Source: Sphaerochaeta halotolerans
Lineage (GTDB): Bacteria > Spirochaetota > Spirochaetia > Sphaerochaetales > Sphaerochaetaceae
Length of the DNA: 64,000 bases
NCBI RefSeq assembly: GCF_003429665.1
Contig: NZ_QUWK01000006.1
Location: 144,966 to 208,965 of the forward strand
Reading direction: 5' to 3'
This document shows, piece by piece, positions 21,009-30,345 of the stretch. The stretch's first letter is position 1. The number at the start of each line of letters is the position of its first letter. The notes beneath the pieces were generated by a model that was given only the letters and a program-made list of their open reading frames with translations, was not told the DNA's origin and made no database searches. A program made the position numbers and the translations under genes.

Positions 21009-21840
21009 TACAAACGATACAATGGTGCGCTTGGATGGAGCGATTGTCCAGCATGGCAGAAGCAATGACCGGGTTTACTTGATGGACATTGGTTCTGCTG
21101 ATGCTTCTCTTCTCGTTCCCAAATTGTTGGATTTGGCGAACGAGAGAGGCTATGGGAAGATCTTTACCAAGATTCCCCGTTCAGTTTCCGCTCCCTTTCT
21201 GGAAGCTGGGTTCCTGGTTGAGGCAACTGCAGGCAAGCTGTTCCATGGGCAGGAGGAAGGTCTCTTCTTGGGAAAGTTTCTCGATGAGAAACGCCAGGAT
21301 GAGGTTCTAGCCTCTGAGTATGAAAGAGTTCAGAGGTTGGCTTTTTCGACAAACCATGCAATGGCAAGACAGGAAGACACTGTTCGTTTGTGTTCGAAGC
21401 AAGATGCTGCATCAATGGCAAAACTCTATGCCAAGGTGTTTGACTCCTACCCCTTCCCCATCGACGACCCTTCATTCATCATGAAGACCATGGACGAAGG
21501 CACGGTCTATGCGGGAATCGAAGAGGATGGTGCGTTGGTTGCGCTGGCTTCAGGTGAGTGCAGTTTCAAGGAAGATACACGCTATTCTGAAATGACGGAT
21601 TTTGCGACCTTGCCCGAGAAAAGAGGGAATGGATATGCTCTCCTACTCCTTGCCTTTCTGGAAGAGGAGCTCAAAAAAAGAGGCATCCTCACCGCCTATA
21701 CCATAGCGAGGGCAATCTCACCTGGGATGAACATCACCTTTGCCAAGGCTGGCTACGCCTATGGTGGCAGATTACACAACAATACCAACATTGCAGGTAA
21801 TATCGAGAGTATGAATGTGTGGTATAAAAGCTTGGTTTGA
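21001..21840 (+). CDS. ablB: Beta-lysine N6-acetyltransferase
   Basis: 279-residue two-part protein with a C-terminal GNAT domain (about 135-275): [24 protein letters not shown] is the acetyl-CoA-binding motif A, followed by the family-specific [20 protein letters not shown] and the ending [16 protein letters not shown]. These match AblB, the partner of lysine 2,3-aminomutase in making N-epsilon-acetyl-beta-lysine for salt tolerance in archaea and bacteria. The ATG at 21001 follows AGGAG and lies inside the kamA end, indicating translational coupling. Followed by a strong terminator. Confidence 0.92.
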   Translation: MVDTNDTMVRLDGAIVQHGRSNDRVYLMDIGSADASLLVPKLLDLANERGYGKIFTKIPRSVSAPFLEAGFLVEATAGKLFHGQEEGLFLGKFLDEKRQDEVLASEYERVQRLAFSTNHAMARQEDTVRLCSKQDAASMAKLYAKVFDSYPFPIDDPSFIMKTMDEGTVYAGIEEDGALVALASGECSFKEDTRYSEMTDFATLPEKRGNGYALLLLAFLEEELKKRGILTAYTIARAISPGMNITFAKAGYAYGGRLHNNTNIAGNIESMNVWYKSLV

Positions 21841-22029
21841 TTATGTTCAGCATGGGTGCCGCCTACTTGCCAAACAATATTTTCTAGCATCAATGCCGGG
21901 GGAGAACAACAGTATTCCCGGGTTGCTGGTGAGCCTGGTGATTTTCAGCAAAGCATTTCCTCCAAAGAGTGAGTCATTCGACCTGCTTTATGAAGAGGAT
22001 TGACGAACTAGTACAAGCGAGTTATGGAA

Positions 22030-22055
22030 GAAGCCGTCGTGAATACGACGGCTTC
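22030..22055 (+). terminator. Terminator of the kamA-ablB operon
   Basis: Perfect 11-bp arms GAAGCCGTCGT / ACGACGGCTTC with a GAAT tetraloop, then tcttact. Confidence 0.8.
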
Positions 22056-22065
22056 TCTTACTGGT

Positions 22066-22222
22066 AATGAAAGGTATCAATACCCCAGGGCAAGCCCTGG
22101 ACTCAGGAGGCGTTGCCTCCTTTTCCGCCCCAAGGGACGGGGTATCTCACCTTGCTTTCCCGGCACTCGCTCCAGAGAGGAACCTTCCTGCTGATTCCTT
22201 TCCTCTCGCTCCGCTGGGGAAT
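22066..22222 (+). repeat. Hairpin-rich dispersed repeat, copy B (157 bp)
   Basis: Runs from AATGAAAGGTATCAATACC to GGGGAAT, same length and nearly same sequence as copy C (26265-26421). Contains successive hairpins: GGTAT-CA-ATACC, CCAGGGC-AA-GCCCTGG, GAGGC-GTT-GCCTC, CCCC-aaggga-CGGGG type, and GAGAGGAA...TTCCTCTC. It fills the gap between the convergent ablB and dpaL genes. The open frames across it are not considered genes. Confidence 0.85.
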
Positions 22223-22233
22223 CAATTGTATTT

Positions 22234-23478
22234 CTACAGATTATGCCAGTACTCCTTGGGAACTGGATTGGCACCCTCCCAGATAATCTGGCGGAAGTGA
22301 ATGGGATCGGTATTCCCTTCTGTGTTAATGAAGAGCACCTGGCTCTCCTTATCCAAGCCCAGTGCTTCCTTCAACTCCTTGAGACCAGGATACTGCATGA
22401 TGGAGGCAAATGCCCCAAGAGTTACTGCCCCACTCTCCCCACTGATGATGAGGGGGTCGCCATTGAGCGGGGTTGCATACATTCTCATACCCTTTGCAGC
22501 AATATAGTCGGGCACCTTGATGAAGGCATCAGCATCCTCGTTGAGGATTTCCCATGCGAGGGGGCTCGGGTCTCCGCAAGCAAGGCCGGCCATGATGGTA
22601 TCGAGGGATCCTCCAACAGAGTGAGGCTTCCCATCTCCAGCCAAGGCACTCTCATAGATACAGGAAGCCTTATCCGGCTCGACAACGATGCATTTCGGGG
22701 CATCCTGGCCAAAGAGCGCATGATAGAACCCGATCACTGAGGCTGCCAAGGCACCAACACCAGCCTGGATGAAAAGATGGGTCGGCTTCACAATGCCAAC
22801 CCCGGAGAACTGCTCCTGGGTTTCTGCCAGCAAAGTAAGGTATCCTTGCATAATCCATGTGGGAATCTCGGTGTAGTTGTCCCAGCTGGTGTCACTGATG
22901 ATGATCCAACCATGCTTCTCTGCATCAGCAGCAACCTGACGAACAGCGTCATCGTAGTTTCCATCCACGATTACTACCTTTGCTCCATTGCTCTTGATTG
23001 CATCGATACGACGAACACTGGTTTCAGAGTGAACATAGATGACACATTTGAAGCCCAGGCGTTTTGCCGCCCAAGCGATACCTCTTCCATGATTACCGTC
23101 AGTGGCACTGGCGAAGGTAAGATCACCAACCTTGTCCTTGACTTCCTGACTGGCAAGGTACTCAAAGGAGGTGTCAGAACCGGAAAGACCAAGCAGTTTC
23201 TGGAGATATCGGTACAGGGCAAATGAACCACCCAATACTTTGAAGCTGTTCAACTGCAAACGGCTGGACTCATCCTTGGTCCAGATTCCGCCTACACCGA
23301 ACATCGCCGCCAGATTGGGCAAGCCTTGAAGGGGGCTCATCCTATAGCCAGGGATCTGCCTGTGGAATCGTCGGGAGCACTGGGCTTGTTTCATGGAAAA
23401 GAGTTCCTCAGCAAGCTTTGTATTCTTCTGGTGGGGCTCACGAACTATGTACGATATTTCCTGATGTGTACCGGTCAT
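22234..23478 (-). CDS. dpaL: Diaminopropionate ammonia-lyase
   Basis: 414-residue fold-type II PLP enzyme (YgeX family) that breaks 2,3-diaminopropionate into pyruvate and two ammonia. The PLP-lysine motif is LQLNSFKVLGGSFA; GGIWTKDESSRL, ASATDGNHGRGIAWAAKRLG and the glycine-rich PLP phosphate loop VQAGVGALAASV (FIQAGVGALAAS) fit the family, and length is normal (~400). ATG at 23478 follows GGAGG; a TTG four codons earlier is less likely. In enterobacteria ygeX lies in a purine/ureide-catabolism cluster, so its presence 3 kb from the N-heterocycle operon may be meaningful, although kamA-ablB lies between. Confidence 0.93.
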   Translation of the reverse strand: MTGTHQEISYIVREPHQKNTKLAEELFSMKQAQCSRRFHRQIPGYRMSPLQGLPNLAAMFGVGGIWTKDESSRLQLNSFKVLGGSFALYRYLQKLLGLSGSDTSFEYLASQEVKDKVGDLTFASATDGNHGRGIAWAAKRLGFKCVIYVHSETSVRRIDAIKSNGAKVVIVDGNYDDAVRQVAADAEKHGWIIISDTSWDNYTEIPTWIMQGYLTLLAETQEQFSGVGIVKPTHLFIQAGVGALAASVIGFYHALFGQDAPKCIVVEPDKASCIYESALAGDGKPHSVGGSLDTIMAGLACGDPSPLAWEILNEDADAFIKVPDYIAAKGMRMYATPLNGDPLIISGESGAVTLGAFASIMQYPGLKELKEALGLDKESQVLFINTEGNTDPIHFRQIIWEGANPVPKEYWHNL

Positions 23479-23737
23479 ATCATCCTCCAATATGGTAATT
23501 ACTTATATACTTCAATTATTCTAATTAAACTACTAATATCAGCAATTATTCAAGTACTCATTGCTTATATGACCAATTAATCCTAAATAGATTAAGTTCA
23601 TGATTGTTTCATCATTGCATCCGTGACAAACCATCCTTACAGGTACTTTCCTCTGGAAGGTTTTGGTCGCATGGTATGCTGAATACATCATACGGACATT
23701 GTAGGGACAGCTTAGCTGGTTCCACAAGGGTTAGACC

Positions 23738-24778
23738 CTACTCTTTTATGTGATACGTCTCATCTGTAAGCGAGTACACAAGGTTTCCTTCAGTTGCTTT
23801 TTCACTGAGTATCACTTCCTTGTCATTCGTAAAGAACACAGCACTGACTCCCTCAAGACTGTTGATCAAATCCAAACCTTTCTCATACCCCAACGCATAC
23901 ACGCTGGTGGAAAGGGCATCTGCAAGGAATGAACTTTGGGTGATGATACTTACGCTGGTAAAATCACTCTCCACTGGGAATCCGGTTTTGGTGTCCAGGA
24001 TGTGGTGGTAGGTCTTCCCATCAAGTTCCAGGAATCGTTCATAGGGCCCACTGGTGACCAAAGAAGTATCATCCAGCTCCACAATCATCACGTAGGCACC
24101 TCTTCCTTCATCTGGATCCTGAATCCCGATTTTCCAGAGGGATCCATCAGGCTTCCTTCCCAGCGTCAGGACATTTCCCCCAAGATTAACAATGGCTTGT
24201 TCAACCCCATGGTCCAGGAGTATCTGCTTCACCTCGTCAGCAGCATATCCTTTGGCAATACCGCCTAGGTCCAAGGCCATGCCCTTTATGGGTAGATAGA
24301 CCTCCCGCTTCTCTCGATTAAGGTGGACCTTGGTGTAGTCAACCAAGGGGAGCAAGGAGGCAATCTCTTCATCAGGTGGGCGTCTTGCATTCTCTCCTCC
24401 AATATCCCAGGCTTGCACCAGTGGGGCGATGGTGGGGTCGAAGGCTCCCCCACTCAGGCGTGCTATTTCCAAAGCTTTTTCAATTACTGCAAAGGTATCG
24501 GGGGAGACTTTCACTGATTCCTTTCCTGCATTGGCGTTCACCAAAGCAATCTCACTGGAGTTTGTATGGAGGCTCATATGGTCCTCTATCTCCCTGATCC
24601 GTGCAAAGGCAGTAGAGAATGCTTCCTCGCTTGGGTGATCATATATGGTGATTTTACATACGGTTCCAAGCATGAGGAAACTCTGTGACTCTGGTTCGGA
24701 TGCAGTTCTGTCGCAAGAGACAAGCAGCAATACGATCCCTATAAGCACTATTGAGAGCAACGGTGTTCGGTGTTTCAT
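23738..24778 (-). CDS. apbE: FAD:protein FMN transferase, lipoprotein
   Basis: 346 residues. A signal peptide with lipobox LLVSC (Cys ~25) indicates export and lipid anchoring. The ApbE fold is shown by [33 protein letters not shown] (the conserved GGIAKGYA block), [12 protein letters not shown] and [15 protein letters not shown] followed by [12 protein letters not shown]. ApbE uses FAD and Mg to attach FMN to a Thr in flavoproteins such as RnfG/NqrC. No target flavoprotein is in the window; Gx-transporter and NusG_II genes that often accompany apbE are at 44.0-45.5 kb. No strong ribosome binding site is seen before the ATG. Confidence 0.93.
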   Translation of the reverse strand: MKHRTPLLSIVLIGIVLLLVSCDRTASEPESQSFLMLGTVCKITIYDHPSEEAFSTAFARIREIEDHMSLHTNSSEIALVNANAGKESVKVSPDTFAVIEKALEIARLSGGAFDPTIAPLVQAWDIGGENARRPPDEEIASLLPLVDYTKVHLNREKREVYLPIKGMALDLGGIAKGYAADEVKQILLDHGVEQAIVNLGGNVLTLGRKPDGSLWKIGIQDPDEGRGAYVMIVELDDTSLVTSGPYERFLELDGKTYHHILDTKTGFPVESDFTSVSIITQSSFLADALSTSVYALGYEKGLDLINSLEGVSAVFFTNDKEVILSEKATEGNLVYSLTDETYHIKE

Positions 24779-24894
24779 ATACAGCTAGGCATTATGGTAA
24801 AAACAACAGGAAGTTTCAACGCCTAAACACAACAACCAACAGATCGTTGTATGCAGACCAGACGACCTGTTGATTTCATGGTCTATTGCAAGAT

Positions 24895-25284
24895 TCAGTT
24901 CTGGAGAGCACTCTCATCCACCTGGGCATCCACTGCTGCCCTACTGATGGACTCAATTCCGTTCAGACAACCTGCTTTTGTTGCATATCCGTCTTCAGCC
25001 ATAGCAATGTTCAAGCCGTTTGAGGCCAAAAGCCGATATCGATATTTTCCCGCACTGTCAAAGTACACCTCATATTTGGGATACTTGAGTGATGGACCTG
25101 GCTTCTGCAACGTCTGGTCCTCAATTGGAGAAAGTGCATTCTTCTTGATTGTCTCCACACCCTCCCGGCAGGTAACAAGGCTTGAGTAGTTCTTGCTGGT
25201 AAGTACCGTCTGGTAGTTTGCAGCCTGTAGGCTGAACCGATAGAAACCTTTGGGGGTTTTGGTAATGATGAATCTTCCTGGCAT
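24895..25284 (-). CDS. YegP family protein with two DUF1508 repeats
   Basis: 129 residues made of two UPF0339/DUF1508 units: GRFIITKTPKGFYRFSLQAANYQTVLTSKNY and KYEVYFDSAGKYRYRLLASNGLNIAMAEDGY, each ending in a GIESI-type helix (EGVETIKKNA, NGIESISRAA). The family is widespread, small and of unknown function, usually stress-associated. ATG follows AGAAGGAGCGG. Single gene on its own. Confidence 0.88.
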   Translation of the reverse strand: MPGRFIITKTPKGFYRFSLQAANYQTVLTSKNYSSLVTCREGVETIKKNALSPIEDQTLQKPGPSLKYPKYEVYFDSAGKYRYRLLASNGLNIAMAEDGYATKAGCLNGIESISRAAVDAQVDESALQN

Positions 25285-25410
25285 AGGCCGCTCCTTCTTT
25301 AGTGGTGCTTTCAGTATAGGAAGGTAACAGAGTAAAAAGCAAGAAGTGGATACTATCTACCAGCAATGAAAATGATTATGTCTTGTTTTTATGGTGCAAT
25401 CAGGGACATG

Positions 25411-25785
25411 TTACTGTGTGCAAACAGCACAATCGATACTCAGCAAGGTCTGCAGTGCATACAGAGGGCGATCTCTAAGATAGGCCTTTTTGGATGCACC
25501 ATTTGAAGAGGATAGGATGTAAGGGAACGAATAGGAACCTTGGTCCAGGAAGGCAAGCAAGTTCTCATTTGACTGGTCATTGACGTGACCTGCAAAGATG
25601 ATTTCCAGTCTATTACCATACATCCGCTTATACTGGTTGTATTGCTCTTTCAGTTCTTCTGCATACTCTACACAATACGGACACCAATCGGCCGCATAGT
25701 AGATCAGAAGATACTCCGAGTCCACGGCAACAGGATTGCCCTGCCGGTCATGGGCACTTTGTACGATCTTTCCATAGGAGTTCAT
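25411..25785 (-). CDS. Thioredoxin-fold protein with WCPYC motif
   Basis: 124 residues with a thioredoxin-like CxxC site, YYAADWCPYCVEYAEELK (about residues 29-46), then IIFAGHVND and a helical end with an unusual DCAVCTQ C-terminus, giving a second CxxC. TlpA/nucleoredoxin-like proteins of this kind reduce disulfides, often outside the cytoplasm, but no signal peptide is visible. The frame runs a further ~19 codons upstream (FFHPWSLVSLTLP) without a start codon or binding site, so a lost N-terminal signal is possible. Neighbours a copper locus. Moderately sure it is real. Confidence 0.65.
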   Translation of the reverse strand: MNSYGKIVQSAHDRQGNPVAVDSEYLLIYYAADWCPYCVEYAEELKEQYNQYKRMYGNRLEIIFAGHVNDQSNENLLAFLDQGSYSFPYILSSSNGASKKAYLRDRPLYALQTLLSIDCAVCTQ

Positions 25786-25954
25786 AGGTTCGGTAGGTAA
25801 CGTCAGACTAACAAGAGACCAAGGATGAAAGAAAACTCAAGTCAACAATGAACACAAGCCTAATCATCATACTAGGTGGGGGTATACATCAGAAAGAATC
25901 AATGAAATGTTCTTCTGAGACTTTAACGGCGATGTATTTCCTACCTCTACCTAC

Positions 25955-25984
25955 TTGACATTATACCCTACTGGGGTATATAAG
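25955..25984 (+). promoter_or_regulatory. csoR promoter with CsoR operator
   Basis: -35 TTGACA (25955-25960) and -10 TATATA (25977-25982). The 19-bp operator TATACCCTACTGGGGTATA at 25962-25980 fills the spacer, matching CsoR sites (pseudo-palindromes with G/C tracts flanked by TA). Its two 8-bp arms are identical to those at 35232-35250. Confidence 0.85.
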
Positions 25985-25990
25985 ATAGAT

Positions 25991-26269
25991 ATGATACAGG
26001 AAATCAAGACAAAGCTCGACCCGCGGCTTGCGAGAATCGAGGGGCAGGTAAAAGGGATCAGGAACATGGTACAGGAAGAGCGGTACTGTGTTGATATTCT
26101 GCTACAGCTTTCAGCGGTAATCTCGGCCTTGAAAAAGGTTGAGGACATGGTGATGGAGAACCACCTGAACACCTGTGTAGCTGATGCAATGAGAAGCAAT
26201 GAAGAGGCTGAGCAAAAGCAAAAGATCAATGAGTTGATGGATGTAATTGCAAAGTTTCGCAGGCAATGA
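25991..26269 (+). CDS. csoR: CsoR-family copper-sensing repressor
   Basis: 92-residue all-helical DUF156 repressor. Cu(I) ligands Cys33 (RYCVDILLQ), His58 and Cys62 (ENHLNTCV) form the X-Cys-His-Cys set that separates copper sensors from RcnR/FrmR relatives. RLARIEGQVKGIRNM is the DNA-contacting region. The ATG at 25991 is just downstream of its own operator; a longer frame upstream runs through the operator and is rejected. The stop codon TGA (26267-26269) is supplied by repeat copy C, which begins at 26265, so the native C-terminus may have been altered. It should repress itself, copZ-copA and the SHOCT genes. Confidence 0.92.
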   Translation: MIQEIKTKLDPRLARIEGQVKGIRNMVQEERYCVDILLQLSAVISALKKVEDMVMENHLNTCVADAMRSNEEAEQKQKINELMDVIAKFRRQ

Positions 26270-26421
26270 AAGGTATCAATACCTCAGGGCAAGCCCTGGA
26301 CTCAAGAGGCGTTGCCTCCTTTTCCGCCCCAAGGGACGGGGTATCTCACCTTGCTTTCCCGGCACTCGCTCGGAAGAGGAACCATCATGCTGATTCCTTT
26401 CCTCTCGCTCCGTTGGGGAAT
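26265..26421 (+). repeat. Hairpin-rich dispersed repeat, copy C (157 bp)
   Basis: Same ends, length and hairpins as copy B. It begins within the last codons of csoR and ends 35 bp before the tRNA-Val 3' end. Confidence 0.85.
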
Positions 26422-26455
26422 GAAAAAGCAAGCAATCGATATGACTGCTTGCCTA

Positions 26456-26527
26456 TGGGCGATGCCAGGATTGAACTGGCGACTTCCACGATGTCAACGT
26501 GGCACTCTCCCGCTGAGTTAACCGCCC
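26456..26527 (-). tRNA. tRNA-Val (GAC anticodon)
   Basis: Complete cloverleaf on the minus strand, 72 nt: acceptor GGGCGGT / ATCGCCC, D arm ACTC-AGCGGGA-GAGT, anticodon arm CCACG-TTGACAT-CGTGG with anticodon GAC, T arm GCCAG-TTCAATC-CTGGC, discriminator A. CCA is not encoded (next bases TAG). It lies between csoR and copZ on the opposite strand, an odd place for a tRNA. Confidence 0.93.
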
Positions 26528-26592
26528 GTGTAAGTACAAAAGGGATAGTAGCGGAAAAACCGTGGTCTGTCTAGTGGTAATGAGAAAATTTC

Positions 26593-26607
26593 CCCCTCCA
26601 ATAGGGG
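26593..26607 (+). promoter_or_regulatory. Candidate CsoR operator before copZ
   Basis: CCCCT-CCAAT-AGGGG: perfect 5-bp arms with a 5-nt centre, 20 bp before the copZ ATG. G/C tracts in this arrangement resemble CsoR sites, though the outer TATA flanks of the csoR site are missing. Confidence 0.5.
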
Positions 26608-26626
26608 ATGATAGGAGTATACAATT

Positions 26627-26833
26627 ATGAAAACAATTATCCTGACCAAGGGAATGCACTGTAATGGATGTGAAACCAGAATGGTGAACGCATTGCAACA
26701 GATAGAAGATGTTACATCTGCCAAGGCTGACGCAAAGAGCGGAAAGGTTGTGATTAAGCATAAGCGTGATGAGACCATCAGCGAAGCCAAAAGCTTAATT
26801 GGTGAGATAGGATTCGAGGTGGTAGAAGCATGA
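26627..26833 (+). CDS. copZ: Copper chaperone, CopZ type
   Basis: 68-residue heavy-metal-associated domain with the metal loop GMHCNGC (residues 9-15) and the ferredoxin-like fold ending [11 protein letters not shown]. It binds Cu(I) in the cytoplasm and passes it to the CopA ATPase, whose gene overlaps by ATGA. The ATG follows AGGAG. Confidence 0.93.
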   Translation: MKTIILTKGMHCNGCETRMVNALQQIEDVTSAKADAKSGKVVIKHKRDETISEAKSLIGEIGFEVVEA

Positions 26834-29031
26834 AAAAAGAGATACAGGTAGGAATCGGTGGGATGACATGTGCTTCCTGCTCCTCCGCTGTTGAGCGCAC
26901 GCTCAACAAGCTGGATGGTGTGGAGAGGGCCCAGGTCAATCTTGCCACCGAGACCGCTACCATTTCCTTTGACGAGGATGCACTTGGACTCGAGGGGATC
27001 AAGAAGGCAGTCTCCAGGATTGGGTATTCTGTTGTCGACAAGCTCGATGCAAAACAGAAGGATGTGGAGAAGCAGAAGGAACTGAAAGCACTGGGAAAAC
27101 GCCTTACAATCTCGGCTGTACTCAGCGTCTTCCTGCTGGCCATCGCCATGGGACCGATGCTCGGCCTCAGACTTCCCTTCTCCGTACTGACCAATGCATT
27201 GCTCCAGATGGTACTGGCCCTCGGCACCATGGTGGCTGGATCGGCGTTCTTTACCAAGGGGTTCTCAACATTGGTAAAGCGGGAACCCAATATGGATAGC
27301 CTGGTAGCTCTTGGCACCTCGGCGAGTTTCCTCTACAGCCTTTGGGGAGTCTCTCAGATATTCATGGGAAACCAGATGGCCGCCTACAATCATCTCTACT
27401 TTGAGGGAGTTGGTATCATCATCACGCTTGTGATGCTGGGTCGCTACCTTGAGCATCGTAGCAAGGGAAAGACGGGGGAAGCCATCAGAAAGTTGATGGA
27501 GCTTGCTCCGTCCACTGCTACGGTCTTGAGAGATGGCAATCAGGTTGTCATCAGTGCTGATGAGGTACAGATCGATGACATCATTCTGGTAAAACCGGGA
27601 GAGAAGCTTCCTGTGGATGGTGTAGTTCTTTCCGGCAGTTCATCCATCGATGAATCTCTCTTGACTGGTGAAAGCCTTCCCGTGGAAAAAATCCTAGGGA
27701 GTGAGGTGTATGCAGCTACGTTGAATACAACCGGCACACTCCAGTACAGGGCAACAAAGGTCGGCGCTGACACTGCATTGGCTGCTATCATCACCTTGGT
27801 ACAGGATGCCCAAGGTTCAAAGGCCCCTATCGCTCGTGTTGCTGACAAGATCTCTGGCATTTTCGTTCCAATCGTCATGGGCATCTCTGTCGTGACTTTC
27901 ATCGCATGGATGCTCTCTGGCACTCCATTCGACATTGCCATCATGCGGGCGGTAAGTGTGTTGGTCATTGCCTGTCCTTGTAGTTTGGGTCTTGCTACCC
28001 CAATTGCCATCATGGTCTCTACAGGAAAGGGAGCAAAGCTCGGAATTCTGTTCCGCCATGCTGCAGCTATTGAACAGCTGAAGGATGTAGGGACGGTAAT
28101 CTTCGACAAGACTGGTACGTTAACCGAAGGCAAACCCAAGGTAACTGATGTTCTTGGAGAAGACCCTGCTCTACTGATGCAACTGGCGGCCAGTGTGGAG
28201 AGCAGCAGTGAACATCCCCTCTCCCATGCTGTGGTGGAAGCAGCAAAGGAGAGAAAGACCACACTCCTGGAAACCCAGGACTTCAAGGCCTTGGTTGGCA
28301 GTGGGATCCAGGGAACCATTGATGGAGCAATGGTTCGTATCGGGAATGTGGCGCTCATGAAGGAAAATGGGATTACCATCACAGACAAAACAGAGGCACA
28401 ACTTACGCAACTGAGCGACCAAGGGAAGACTCCCCTGCTAGTGGCTAAGGAGAAAACCTTGATGGGTATCATTGCTGTTGCCGATACCCTGCGTCCGGAG
28501 ACTGTGCAAGCAGTAAAGACCTTGCGTGAAGCTGGACTGAAGACCATTATGCTGACTGGAGACAATGAGCGCACTGCTAAGGCGATTGCAAAGCTTACGG
28601 GAGTGGATTCCTATAAGGCTGAGCAACTTCCGGGGCAGAAAGAGGCGGCAATTACTGAGCTTGCAAACCAAGGTAAGGTAGCCATGGTCGGGGATGGCAT
28701 CAACGACGCCCCTGCCCTTGCCAAGGCTGATGTTGGTATTGCAGTTGGTAGTGCCACCGATGTTGCCAGGGAGACTGCAGATGTGGTTCTCGTCAGGAAT
28801 AACCTGAAGGATGTCACCAAGTCGTTCCAGCTTTCAAGGGCAACGATGAGGAATATCCACCAGAACCTGTTCTGGGCGTTCTTCTACAACACCCTGGGCA
28901 TTCCACTTGCAGCTGGTGTTCTTACCATCTTCGGAGGTCCTGGGCTCAGTCCGATGTTTGCAGCATTTGCCATGTCGATGTCCAGTGTCAGTGTGGTGTT
29001 GAATGCATTGAGGTTGAATAGGTTTAAGTAG
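26830..29031 (+). CDS. copA: Copper-exporting P1B-type ATPase
   Basis: 733-residue heavy-metal P-type ATPase. One N-terminal metal-binding domain (GMTCASC, residues ~13-19), eight predicted membrane helices, phosphatase motif LTGES, the intramembrane Cu site CPC in [12 protein letters not shown], phosphorylation motif DKTGT, the HP dipeptide (SSEHPLSHA) and hinge [16 protein letters not shown]. The final helix contains [15 protein letters not shown], with the Met/Ser typical of Cu(I) exporters (MSxSS). Overlaps copZ by 4 bp and is followed by a terminator. Function and specificity are confident. Confidence 0.96.
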   Translation: MKKEIQVGIGGMTCASCSSAVERTLNKLDGVERAQVNLATETATISFDEDALGLEGIKKAVSRIGYSVVDKLDAKQKDVEKQKELKALGKRLTISAVLSVFLLAIAMGPMLGLRLPFSVLTNALLQMVLALGTMVAGSAFFTKGFSTLVKREPNMDSLVALGTSASFLYSLWGVSQIFMGNQMAAYNHLYFEGVGIIITLVMLGRYLEHRSKGKTGEAIRKLMELAPSTATVLRDGNQVVISADEVQIDDIILVKPGEKLPVDGVVLSGSSSIDESLLTGESLPVEKILGSEVYAATLNTTGTLQYRATKVGADTALAAIITLVQDAQGSKAPIARVADKISGIFVPIVMGISVVTFIAWMLSGTPFDIAIMRAVSVLVIACPCSLGLATPIAIMVSTGKGAKLGILFRHAAAIEQLKDVGTVIFDKTGTLTEGKPKVTDVLGEDPALLMQLAASVESSSEHPLSHAVVEAAKERKTTLLETQDFKALVGSGIQGTIDGAMVRIGNVALMKENGITITDKTEAQLTQLSDQGKTPLLVAKEKTLMGIIAVADTLRPETVQAVKTLREAGLKTIMLTGDNERTAKAIAKLTGVDSYKAEQLPGQKEAAITELANQGKVAMVGDGINDAPALAKADVGIAVGSATDVARETADVVLVRNNLKDVTKSFQLSRATMRNIHQNLFWAFFYNTLGIPLAAGVLTIFGGPGLSPMFAAFAMSMSSVSVVLNALRLNRFK

Positions 29032-29043
29032 AAACATAGAGAT

Positions 29044-29073
29044 ACAGGAACCTTCAGTGTAGAGGGTTCCTGT
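29044..29073 (+). terminator. Terminator of copZ-copA
   Basis: Perfect 9-bp arms ACAGGAACC / GGTTCCTGT, 12-nt loop, followed by gctttctt. Confidence 0.8.
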
Positions 29074-29101
29074 GCTTTCTTCTACGAAATTTATTCCACC
29101 C

Positions 29102-29923
29102 TTAAAGCAACTCCTCCAACTTCGCTCTTTCTTGCTTCCTGTTACCACCTAGAGATCTCTCTATTTTCTGCTTCCATGTCTTTTCAACAGCAGAAAGGAA
29201 AAATGTGTACAGTGGTTCAAGGTCTTCCTGCCTGTCATAGGAGCGTAATCCATCGAAGTACAGTGAACGATCCTCTTCGTAAACGATAAGTGGAGGATGG
29301 TCATTACTCATGAGAAAGTAGTTAAGCAGTGTTCGGCCTACTCGTCCGTTCCCATCTGCAAAAGGATGGATATACTCAAAACGTGCATGAAAGTAGGTTG
29401 CGGCTTTGAGAAGTATTTCTGGTTGTATCGCTTTTCTTTCTGATAGATCTTGCATCTCTGTCAGCAGGAGAGCAATATCATGAGGCACATCTTCTGGTGA
29501 TGAACCAACCTCAAGCAACCCTGTAACGTAATCATGTTTCTTGAACTCTCCAGGACGTTCCTCCTTTTCAAGATAACGTCTCTCATCATACGTCCCGGCA
29601 GTAAGAATTGCATGAATTTCCTTAACCAGAGCCATAGTAATAGGCTCTTTCCCACATATCTTTGGTAAAAGAAATTCATAACAGGTCTTTTGGTTCTGTT
29701 GCTCAAACAGAGTGCGAGGATCACCAGTAAATGAGCTTACCTTGTTATTATGAAATATCTCATGGGTATCATTGTAGGAGATTGCATCATTCTCAATCTT
29801 TGCAGAGTGATATGCAAACAAGATCCTAAAGTTATCAAGGTGCTGGTTCAAAGATGCTGGGGTTTGTATTGCAAAGCTTTTCCAGAGAAGAACTGCTTTA
29901 TCATAGATACGTTCTGATTGCAT
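29102..29923 (-). CDS. Fic-domain protein with N-terminal inhibitory motif (class II)
   Basis: 273 residues. The Fic catalytic motif HPFADGNGRVGR starts at about residue 186, with all of H, D/N and R present, so AMPylation (or a related NMP transfer or removal) is chemically possible. An [S/T]xxxE[G/N] inhibitory helix, S40-A-K-I-E44-N45, precedes the Fic core, as in class II self-inhibited Fic enzymes; a C-terminal helical extension (VEKTWKQKIERSL) follows. The ATG at 29923 follows AAGGAG; the frame continues upstream without a binding site. No antitoxin gene is adjacent, consistent with in-cis inhibition. Targets are unknown. Confidence 0.92.
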   Translation of the reverse strand: MQSERIYDKAVLLWKSFAIQTPASLNQHLDNFRILFAYHSAKIENDAISYNDTHEIFHNNKVSSFTGDPRTLFEQQNQKTCYEFLLPKICGKEPITMALVKEIHAILTAGTYDERRYLEKEERPGEFKKHDYVTGLLEVGSSPEDVPHDIALLLTEMQDLSERKAIQPEILLKAATYFHARFEYIHPFADGNGRVGRTLLNYFLMSNDHPPLIVYEEDRSLYFDGLRSYDRQEDLEPLYTFFLSAVEKTWKQKIERSLGGNRKQERAKLEELL

Positions 29924-29958
29924 ACGATAAACTCCTTGTGTTGTGCCCAGTATACCAT

Positions 29959-30231
29959 ATGCAGATAGCAACACAGTTGGGAAAAGCAATTCCTGGAGAC
30001 AACTCTAGCACTTATGAAATGTGTTACCTTGACGAAGAGAATTATGAGGTAGCAAACAACGTTCTGACTGGCCAATATACCTACAACGGCGATGTTACGG
30101 AGATATTCTATGATATAGTCATCACCTTTGATTACAATGCTAGCACAGATCAAGTATCATTCTCTTGTGAAGGCGAAGGGATTCTAGACGGCAAATCCTT
30201 CAGCTTCTATCCTAATCCTGATTTCAACTAA
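29959..30231 (+). pseudogene. C-terminal remnant of a secreted beta-rich protein family
   Basis: About 85 codons including NVLTGQYTYNGDVTEIFY and VSFSCEGEGILDGKSFSFYP. The pattern SC-x-GEG-x-L-x-x-K-x-F recurs in the broken gene at 33866-34659 (SCTGEGPLADKTF). No signal peptide or binding site precedes it and its 5' side runs into the Fic gene on the other strand, so it is read as a leftover 3' piece. Confidence 0.45.
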
Positions 30232-30304
30232 ATCTATTGAAAAATGTAATGAGCAGATGCTAGAAGATGGACCTCAACTCATTAGCAAGTTTTTCAATTT
30301 ATGG

Positions 30305-30345
30305 AAAATCTTCAAGAATTCTTTAACAGTTCTTGAAGATTTTTT
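30305..30345 (+). terminator. Strong rho-independent terminator
   Basis: Perfect 14-bp arms AAAATCTTCAAGAA / TTCTTGAAGATTTT and a T6 tail. It would end transcription of the remnant at 29959-30231. Confidence 0.85.

Noticed and set aside
22067..22300. Frame starting MKGINT across repeat copy B (and its twin at 26266-26574)
   Set aside because: The shared peptide is just translation of the hairpin-rich repeat; it continues into unrelated sequence, the dpaL end in one case and the antisense tRNA in the other.
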